The position numbers and the translations under genes are program-made. From positions 8,098,501-8,162,500 of the forward strand of contig NC_092571.1 of the NCBI RefSeq assembly GCF_037975245.1: a DNA stretch of 64,000 bases. The letters run 5' to 3'. A model generated the notes under the pieces. That model had not been told where the DNA came from and searched no databases. It worked only from the letters and a program-made list of their open reading frames with translations. Positions within the stretch are counted from its first letter, which is position 1, and each line of letters starts with the position of its first letter. Positions 61,801-64,000 of this stretch are shown piece by piece. The stretch comes from Apostichopus japonicus (lineage: Eukaryota > Echinodermata > Holothuroidea > Aspidochirotida > Stichopodidae).

Positions 61801-62268
61801 CCTGATTTGACCGACAGTCTGCTTGTTGAGAACTTCTGCACCACAGTTTCGAAAATTGGTTCAGATCTGCAGTGCGCTGTAATTAAACGTCAACAGAGGT
61901 CATGGTTTTGGACAATTCACCCGCAACATTGACCTATACACAATCAATTGCATGGAGATCTCAAGTAAAATTGGTAGGATTTCTATGTAATCAATAAATG
62001 TATCTCTCTATATGTTGCATATGCAACACATATAAAGATGAGCATTGAACCTGACATCCTTTTTCATTTGTACGGGTTTTCTGTTCGTTCCTGTTCCTAT
62101 CGAACAGGATTGATACACAGCAGAGCTCCAGAACTAGATCAATGCTGTTACAGTCCGCCACTTGGGATAAATGCTTTTATTTGATACTTGGTTTTCTCTT
62201 CCATTTATCACTTTCCATTTCTTCTTCAGAATTTTGACATGATGTACTCAGCATTGGCAGAGGGTTAA
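26149..62268 (+). CDS. Predicted single-pass type I membrane receptor-like glycoprotein, 7 coding exons, 326 aa
   Basis: Join 26149-26302, 33278-33601, 43096-43353, 48318-48436, 48742-48795, 56243-56275, 62230-62268. Each junction is GT-AG, phases match (1,1,1,0,0,0), and the joined 981 nt read open to a TAA. Residues 1 to about 28 look like a signal peptide; 52-159 are a domain with eight Cys and one N-glycosylation site (N75-Y-T); 161-245 are a Ser/Thr-rich stalk suited to O-glycosylation; about 252-273 are a hydrophobic helix followed by K-A-I-C-K-S-R as stop-transfer; 274-326 are a cytoplasmic tail with Tyr at 297, 311 and 320. By inference it sits at the cell surface and either signals or is internalised through the tail tyrosines. 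I recognise no family for the extracellular domain. The frame and phases are seen directly; function is inferred. Additional or alternative exons cannot be excluded. Confidence 0.72.
27296..27400 (+). repeat. R1 repeat, partial copy in receptor intron
   Basis: TTGCTTACCTTTCTCCTCAC followed by AACCTCAGTACTAG. The body then diverges. Confidence 0.45.
28897..29877 (-). pseudogene. Decayed CR1/Rex-like LINE 3' end (reverse transcriptase C-terminus and 3'UTR)
   Basis: Minus-strand 29850-29611 encodes [30 protein letters not shown] and ILTFFYN, the region after the reverse transcriptase active site in CR1/Jockey/Rex-type LINEs. Just before it the expected LNxKKTK reads in another frame (LNAKKTK, then a shift, then MVTDFRK), so a base has been lost. 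After a premature stop, degenerate C-terminal sequence ([12 protein letters not shown]) continues. The 3' end near 28897-28910 reads AATAAAGTTGAACTTGAA on the minus strand, the short tail repeat typical of these LINEs. A hAT-type element (29140-29421) has been inserted into it. Confidence 0.75.
29140..29421. mobile_element. Non-autonomous hAT-type element, 282 bp, family B short form
   Basis: The termini CAAGGGCGGCGGAA and TTCTGCCGCCCTTG are imperfect inverted repeats, flanked by a perfect 8-bp duplication TCTACAAG (29132-29139 and 29422-29429). The interior matches parts of 14536-15185 in reverse orientation. It is inserted in the 3'UTR of the decayed LINE 28897-29877, so it is younger than that LINE. 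Confidence 0.93.
29982..30352. mobile_element. Non-autonomous hAT-type element, 371 bp, family A copy 2
   Basis: The termini are CATAGGCGTAGGAG (29982-29995) and CTCCTAAGCTTATG (30339-30352). A perfect 8-bp target duplication TGCATGAG lies at 29974-29981 and 30353-30360. The interior is the reverse complement of the copy at 20-394, including the CAAATTGGGCTCC and CGGGCACCTACTG stretches. No coding capacity. Confidence 0.92.
32788..32950 (+). repeat. R1 repeat in receptor intron, 330 bp before the second coding exon
   Basis: TTACTTCGCGCCTTGCTTAC, TCTAGTATGCCCTGGTAATC, AACACTGTGCACCCTC and CCTTCCTTCTCATTCTACC. Nearly full consensus. Confidence 0.7.
33278..33601 (+). CDS. Second coding exon: eight-cysteine extracellular domain
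   Basis: The exon is 324 bp, phase 1 to phase 1, with acceptor TTTTGTAG and donor GTGAGT. It encodes residues 52-159 as one unit. Cys are at 78, 105, 107, 120, 122, 138, 139 and 148, giving local patterns CPC, CFC and CC and an even number that could form four disulfides. N75 lies in an N-Y-T glycosylation sequon. A symmetric phase 1-1 exon carrying one extracellular module is the usual sign of a shuffled domain. I could not match the Cys spacing to EGF, CCP, WAP, Ig or scavenger-receptor patterns, so the domain is unassigned. Confidence 0.75.
34355..34913 (+). repeat. Tandem duplication of about 260 bp with TA microsatellites
   Basis: TTTGGAAAAAGTCTTTCTAT starts copies at about 34355 and 34617 and a fragment at 34895. 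Each full copy runs through GACATCAAGGACATCGTGTT and ends in poly-A then (TA)n. TA tracts lie at 34549-34606, 34809-34885 and 34915-34982. The Ile/Tyr-repeat open frames here are microsatellite translations. Confidence 0.88.
36131..36703. repeat. 573-bp segment bounded on both sides by a 35-bp direct repeat
   Basis: The sequence starting ATGCTGCCATTTAAAATGTA recurs as a 35-bp match at about 36132-36166 and 36704-36738, in the same orientation; the second copy is the start of the LINE. The minus strand between them has open stretches (36142-36399 and 36308-36508) in different frames that I cannot assign. This could be a fragment of a related LINE, a rearranged 5' end, or unrelated DNA caught between repeats. 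Confidence 0.5.
36704..40848 (+). mobile_element. L1/Tx1-like non-LTR retrotransposon lacking ORF1, with poly-A tail
   Basis: The element contains one intact ORF2 (36772-40560), a 257-bp 3'UTR with AATAAA at 40806-40811, and 31 A residues (40818-40848). The flanks GATCTTTTACT (36692-36702) and GATCTTTACT (40849-40858) differ by one T and are a plausible target-site duplication, placing the 5' end near 36703. No ORF1 lies between that point and ORF2, so the copy is probably truncated at its 5' end. It lies in the receptor-gene intron in the sense orientation. Confidence 0.85.
36772..40560 (+). CDS. LINE ORF2: endonuclease-reverse transcriptase, 1262 aa, intact
   Basis: The N-terminal domain (about residues 20-250) is an APE-type endonuclease with its catalytic signatures present: SYNARG (N25), QETH (E54), GGDFN (D156, N158), RLDFF (D220) and QSDHS (D244, H245). 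A linker with basic coiled-coil-like sequence ([13 protein letters not shown]) follows. The reverse transcriptase shows [41 protein letters not shown] near 606, RQGCPLSP, and the active site YADD at 707-710. A C-terminal zinc-knuckle-like motif CSFCKIE...HHLFWEC starts near 1137. Length and domain order match ORF2 of the L1/Tx1 group. The enzyme nicks target DNA and copies its own RNA there. Absence of any stop or frameshift over 1,262 codons suggests a recent insertion. Antisense and alternative-frame ORFs inside it are shadows. Confidence 0.93.
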   Translation: MTYLFQHLISSSSQMADDIKMVSYNARGLRQNNKRRRLFSYLHRRNAQIIMVQETHTLPMDEKLWQNEWGGQIIFSHGTHDSCGVFILFKPSFNVNILKWHSHDLGRYIIADIAITDKIVTIVCIYGPNLDNPTFFINLFQTISVFTCDTLIIGGDFNFVFSLDIDKKGGQQRTNFRARNECISFMTGLSLIDIWRERNPRTENFTWTSNITPGLYCRLDFFLISRHIAHSVSESSHSPGIQSDHSFVNLSLTLANEKRGPGYWKINNSLLSDPDYVFTITNTIQDYVPDISYSNPSSRWEGLKFLIRKDSIDFARKKAKERRHREEELTEKIAQLEQHLFSNDSPETRTQLQDARNEQLLFYDIKLQGTIIRSRARWVEQGEKNTKYFLNLEKRNKQKNSIRKICDANGNIHTDGNVILQNIKKFYGNLYKSSHCNPDTIFLNLPPKHLNQNDSNSCEGELTFEECSISLNSLTNDKSPGSDGLSANFYKKFWHLLGNYVVDSLNYSYNNIHLSHEQSRGIITLIPKPEKDSTHLNNYRPITLLNTDYKIGAKAIAARLKCVIETIIGPNQTGFLRGRFIGENIRYVLDLIDHCNFQKMSGFMLFVDFEKAFDKLEWNFLIRSLRFFNFGQSFINWVRTFYSNCTACVCNNGYSTGFFPVQRGVRQGCPLSPYLFIICTEVLAIYTKCSRLHGIEIGGIETKLLQYADDTTFFLDGSQSSLNEALRILNIYKISSGLTINMDKSILFPLGSYVHHHPAFVNNYNLKFSAGPVRMLGIWFTHNGNDLFRLNYISKLSRLKSCLRLWSTRDLTPVGRNVLVKSYALSQLVYLFLVLPNPPRDFIKDVESTIFDFIWSGNPDKVKRNSVINGLDKGGLNVVHIPSFINSLKCTWIKRYCDNTEGVWKLFFADSLSKLGGKLLFQCNCKVEDLPRLSNMFVDQTVRAWLEASFYSPSDNFGKQIIWNNHHIRINNKIFYYDFMYKKGVKFVSDFFDINNKALSYHTFKEKFQLAHFPFTVYWGLIRSIPLQWKQSGCSINDITNLNIDLFDNILFYTGSVSQYLYRNFYMTKIAVEPTALAKWKAEFRGFSCHDWSNIFSMPWYSISETRLSYFQFRFLHRILPTNRLLNLMGISDNTLCSFCKIEIETIHHLFWECHITSSFIGEVVSKVIGINIHFTKEDLFFGFLLKKRHPYNFLILHLKFYIFSTKRQNKTLSCNEFIHKFTFALKVENYIFRHNKKNNKNNINFEELKDAFASLIKTSNI
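43096..43353 (+). CDS. Third coding exon: Ser/Thr-rich stalk
   Basis: The exon is 258 bp, phase 1 to phase 1, with acceptor TCGTATCAG and a GTGAGT donor. It encodes about residues 160-245, very rich in Ser and Thr (for example [14 protein letters not shown]) with scattered acidic residues and no Cys. This composition is typical of an extended, O-glycosylated membrane-proximal stalk. It has no hydrophobic segment. Its place between a Cys-rich module and a transmembrane exon fits a mucin-like spacer. Confidence 0.75.
43354..48317 (+). other. Receptor intron (4,964 bp)
   Basis: Bounded by GTGAGTCC and TTCCAG. Contains weak R1 fragments (43790-43840, 45450-45500), a GACA microsatellite (45264-45282), and the possible promoter at 47080-47128. 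No further exon is supported. Confidence 0.6.
47080..47128 (+). promoter_or_regulatory. Possible internal promoter before the transmembrane exon
   Basis: CTCCGCCCA (GC box), ACCAATCG (CCAAT box, 47093-47100) and CAATATATATAC (TATA-like, about 47116-47127) are spaced like a core promoter, 1.2 kb upstream of the exon at 48318. If used it would give a transcript lacking the extracellular exons. Sequence motif evidence only. Confidence 0.25.
48318..48436 (+). CDS. Fourth coding exon: transmembrane helix and juxtamembrane tail
   Basis: The exon is 119 bp, phase 1 to phase 0, with acceptor CTCTTTCCAG and donor GTAAGT. It encodes K246 to E285. Residues about 252-273 are a run of Leu, Val, Ile, Gly and Ser beginning [13 protein letters not shown] and ending LSVI, long enough for one membrane pass. 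Lys and Arg residues (KAICKSR) follow on the cytoplasmic side, with C277 a possible palmitoylation site. The change from phase 1 to phase 0 falls exactly where the extracellular part ends. Confidence 0.77.
48742..48795 (+). CDS. Fifth coding exon: cytoplasmic tail, part 1
   Basis: A 54-bp phase 0-0 exon, only 305 bp after the transmembrane exon. Acceptor is GAATTTTAG and donor GTGAGT. It encodes residues 286-303, [10 protein letters not shown] then CYQHHRKH, a basic His-rich stretch with Tyr297. It is open in the frame carried over from the transmembrane exon. No known motif is evident. Confidence 0.65.
52343..52520 (+). repeat. R1 repeat in receptor intron
   Basis: TTTACTTCGCTCCTTGCTTA, GTTCTACCGTGCCTAGAAG, TTTTAACACTGTGCACCCTC and CAAAGTGTCTTACACATATT. 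Good consensus copy. Confidence 0.7.
55640..56060 (-). pseudogene. Truncated RTE-like LINE C-terminus
   Basis: On the minus strand the reading frame from about 56060 to 55698 is open: [18 protein letters not shown], then [26 protein letters not shown] and [11 protein letters not shown], ending in a stop. [11 protein letters not shown], GRPxTT and AQDRxxWR are the standard C-terminal signature of RTE/Craft-like LINE polymerases. It is a 5'-truncated copy with only about 120 codons remaining, sitting antisense in the long tail intron of the receptor gene. A TAGTAG-like 3' tail (55660-55682) follows. Confidence 0.82.
56243..56275 (+). CDS. Sixth coding exon: tyrosine micro-exon (DIYNCQ)
   Basis: A 33-bp phase 0-0 exon with acceptor CACCTGTTTAG and donor GTAAAA. 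It encodes residues 304-314, [11 protein letters not shown]. Acidic residues before the Tyr and the Y-x-x-Q spacing resemble a phosphotyrosine docking site; pYxxQ is the classic STAT3 SH2 preference. An alternative acceptor 14 bases upstream (TTTAAAAG) would introduce an immediate in-frame stop, which favours the acceptor chosen. Its tiny size makes it the least secure exon. Confidence 0.5.
56970..57385 (+). repeat. Tandem duplication of about 225 bp, TATGCCTAAATCA-rich
   Basis: TTTTTGTATGCTCCTTAAT, GTTGATTTTCAAAAGTGGGC and GGTTTTACTGATATTTTCAA recur in the same order in both halves. A further short duplication of TTTGGTCAAACTTGGCT lies in the second. Confidence 0.8.
58490..59240 (+). repeat. 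Diverged minisatellite, unit about 44 bp
   Basis: Many imperfect copies of a unit built from CCTAGTCTCTTATGCAACAT and CATTTTCAGTAGCAAAC follow head to tail over 750 bp. Higher-order similarity is visible between 58575-58740 and 58840-59000. Non-coding. Confidence 0.85.
60406..61670. mobile_element. Non-autonomous hAT-type element, 1265 bp, inside a minisatellite
   Basis: The ends CAGGGACGTAGCTA and TAGCGACGTCCCTG are inverted repeats (CAGGGACGT perfect). The 8-bp flanks ATGGCATG (60398-60405) and ATGGCACG (61671-61678) agree at 7 of 8 and are part of the host minisatellite unit. The interior includes a 13-G tract near 60520 (as C), a palindromic CGCGCGTAGCGCGCG, and short repeats of AGTGCGACAGTCGGAAA at 61500-61575. 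No transposase ORF. Confidence 0.8.
60890..61085 (+). repeat. Short direct and inverted repeats inside the 1.27-kb hAT-type element
   Basis: CAATTAAACATTTTGCAGAA or a close variant occurs three times (60900-61030), followed by GCTCAGTT...AACTGAGC near 61053-61074, which could form a hairpin. Confidence 0.6.
62230..62268 (+). CDS. Last coding exon: C-terminus with MMYSAL motif and stop
   Basis: Acceptor TTTCTTCTTCAG precedes AATTTTGAC. The frame carried in phase 0 gives [12 protein letters not shown] and a TAA at 62266-62268; the other two frames stop within the first four codons. MMYSAL has the Y-x-x-hydrophobic form shared by ITIM-like and AP-2 sorting motifs, though M replaces the usual I/V/L/S at -2. 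The exon continues as 3'UTR, starting with a purine/pyrimidine-biased CTCCTCC stretch. Confidence 0.6.
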   Translation, partial: NFDMMYSALAEG

Positions 62269-62982
62269 GAGAGGTCGGTCCTCCTCCTCCTCTTCCTCCT
62301 ATGTCAAAACTGCCTACCGATGTCTCACGGGGGCAGCAGGCGGTAGCAAGGAGGAGATGGAATGTCGCTGGTACTGATTCCATTGAAAGAACATTCCGGC
62401 CCTGTTCAATTTGGAGTCGGCTCGTAAATCTAAGGGAGGCCTGCCTCTGGATGGACGTTTGTCAGATGGAAGCTGGCTCGCGGCATCTTCTGTGTTGATG
62501 ATCAGGAGGAGAGATTGTGATTCTATCTCAAAGTCCTTGGATCGAATTGGGAAGTGAAGATGCTGTCGCTGCACTCTACAGTGAAAATAGTCACTGTAAT
62601 CACTATAGTAACCTTCTTTTACCATCCTCTTTTCTCTCCTCCTTCTCTTCTCATCCTCCTCCTCTGGTGTTAAATCCTCCGCTTGAAAGGGAGGGGGAGG
62701 TATGGTACGTTCAAACAATACTCACACTCTCAATCACTGCTGGACAAGAAATTTCCAATGTGTAATTATTCATTTTGACGGAATTCAGTGTTCGTATATA
62801 GTAACTGTCTCATGGTTCTAAAACTCTAAAAAGTTTCCTAAAGTACTATTTATTTCAAATGTATTAGTATTGAAAAGTGTTGTCATGGCGACTTGAATTC
62901 CATTTTAATGTCTGGTCTGGTCGTCATAGTAGTGAGCTGGCATTTAAAGATACACTGCAGAGGTTGAAGATCAGACAATAAA
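62269..62982 (+). promoter_or_regulatory. Predicted 3'UTR with candidate polyadenylation signal
   Basis: This is the sequence after the receptor-gene stop codon. The first AATAAA I see downstream on the + strand is at 62977-62982. The interval carries a CTCCTCC tract near 62280-62300 and long purine/pyrimidine-biased stretches near 62630-62700. The end is inferred only from the hexamer. Confidence 0.4.
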
Positions 62983-64000
62983 CAGGGAGGAAAGAGTTGC
63001 GCCTATGTTGCTCCTCCTCTAGTAGTGAAAACAAAATCTGTAATTAAGTTTGGTCATAGATTTGACCTGGTGATGAAACTGGCAAGCACATATTTTGTCA
63101 TTTTTTCACAGTCCGTTCATACTTTTAACTCTGGTCTTATGTGTGTGTGGGCCTTGGCTGCTTGATACAAAACACAGAAGTTGTGGAAAGTGATATAGGT
63201 GGTAGGAGAAACCATGGAGGTAAAACTGTTTTACCTCCATGGAGAAACCAACGTGACAGACATTTATATTTTCAAAACTTTTGCCAGAATGAACATGAGT
63301 ACAAGGGGGGAAAAAAATTCATTCTGAAAACGAAATTAGGTAGGAAATTAGAGAGTATATAAAGCTACAGAGAATTGTTTGAAATATATATTTCCATCCC
63401 CAAAAATATCATAGAAATTATTATGTATGGATGATGGAACACAATATTGTTGGTACAGGAGTATGAGTGCATTGCTCTCCCCTTTCTTGTTTTATTTTTT
63501 ATTTTTTATCTTTTGCTTTATCCTTTGAGTACGGGCTACACTAGGCTGATGACTTTTAATAACGACAAAGAGAGAAAATGGTTCCAGTGGTTTCATCCAC
63601 TTGTTTGCTTTTTGTCAGGCATTCACACAAGACAATCAAACCAAAACAATGATTTTAAAAAACGCCCAATTTTTGTTTAGCCCGGTGCTGATTGTACGTT
63701 TGATAGTTGCTTCAGCAGTACTGTATATGCATGCAGAAGATTGTAGGGGGTGAGATTGTCAACTAGTATTTAGACGTGAAAGATCGTACCTTTGTGAGCC
63801 GCTTAATATGGGTGCACAAAAGGTTTTAGCCCTTTTTAGGATGAAAAACTAAAATGAATAATCAGGCAAGCACTGTTAGTACACGTTTAATATGCGTCTC
63901 AGCATGACGTCCCACGTCTGTTTAATCTGTGTCAGCATGACGTCTATTTCCTGATTCACGTTTGGTTGGTTCTTGTTCGAAATAGGTTATTTTTAAAAAA
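62983..64000. other. No gene recognised downstream of the receptor gene
   Basis: A palindrome near 63216-63246 (AACCATGGAGGTAAAACTGT, then its complement) is the only structure noted. The small open frames at 63141-63362 and 63447-63680 have no recognisable domain. Confidence 0.5.

Larger units (their letters stand above)
56276..62229 (+). other. Receptor tail intron (5,954 bp)
   Basis: Bounded by GTAAAA and CTTCAG. Holds the 57-kb duplication, both minisatellites, the 1.27-kb hAT-type element and a 22-G homopolymer (60085-60106). No coding signal. Confidence 0.55.

Noticed and set aside
62301-62498. 65-codon plus-strand ORF considered as a longer receptor C-terminus
   Set aside because: It is in a different frame from the spliced receptor and would need another acceptor inside the exon; the in-phase reading stops at 62268.

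Overview
This is animal nuclear DNA: AT-rich, gene-poor and full of transposon debris, microsatellites and unusually long poly-G/poly-C runs. Genes are split by GT-AG introns of several kilobases. The mobile DNA includes an intact 1,262-residue L1/Tx1-like LINE, two decayed LINE 3' ends, several non-autonomous hAT-type elements with 8-bp target duplications and a tRNA-like tandem repeat. This suits a marine invertebrate; an echinoderm is my guess, at low confidence. No bacterial genes, CRISPR array or rRNA are visible.

The one host gene I can build runs left to right from about 26.1 to 63.0 kb. Seven coding exons (26149-26302, 33278-33601, 43096-43353, 48318-48436, 48742-48795, 56243-56275, 62230-62268) join with matching phases into a 981-nt reading frame of 326 residues plus stop. 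In order it encodes a signal peptide, a roughly 108-residue domain with eight cysteines in one phase 1-1 exon, a Ser/Thr-rich stalk, one transmembrane helix and a 53-residue tail. The tail ends in two tyrosine motifs (DIYNCQ and MMYSAL) on very short exons. I do not recognise the extracellular domain. The architecture is that of a type I cell-surface receptor or mucin-like glycoprotein, and it is the best candidate here for something undescribed.

Layout. 0-26 kb holds no recognised coding sequence: a 375-bp hAT-type element (20-394), a tRNA-like tandem duplication (1911-2640), copies of a dispersed repeat called R1 here, a longer hAT-type element (14536-15185), a fold-back R1 element (15396-15834) with a nearby truncated copy (17059-17218), and a 2.6-kb inverted-repeat-bounded element (21373-24013) built of diverged GGTCA-rich modules. 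26-63 kb is the receptor-like gene. Its introns hold a decayed LINE with a hAT-type element inserted in it (28.9-29.9 kb), another hAT-type element (29982-30352), the intact LINE (36.7-40.8 kb), an RTE-like LINE 3' end (55.6-56.06 kb), a minisatellite (58.5-59.2 kb) and a 1.27-kb hAT-type element that splits a second minisatellite (60.3-61.8 kb). 63-64 kb shows nothing recognisable.

All exon calls rest on splice signals, phase agreement and protein architecture, without transcript or homology data. The 5' untranslated exon(s) and promoter are not located with confidence.
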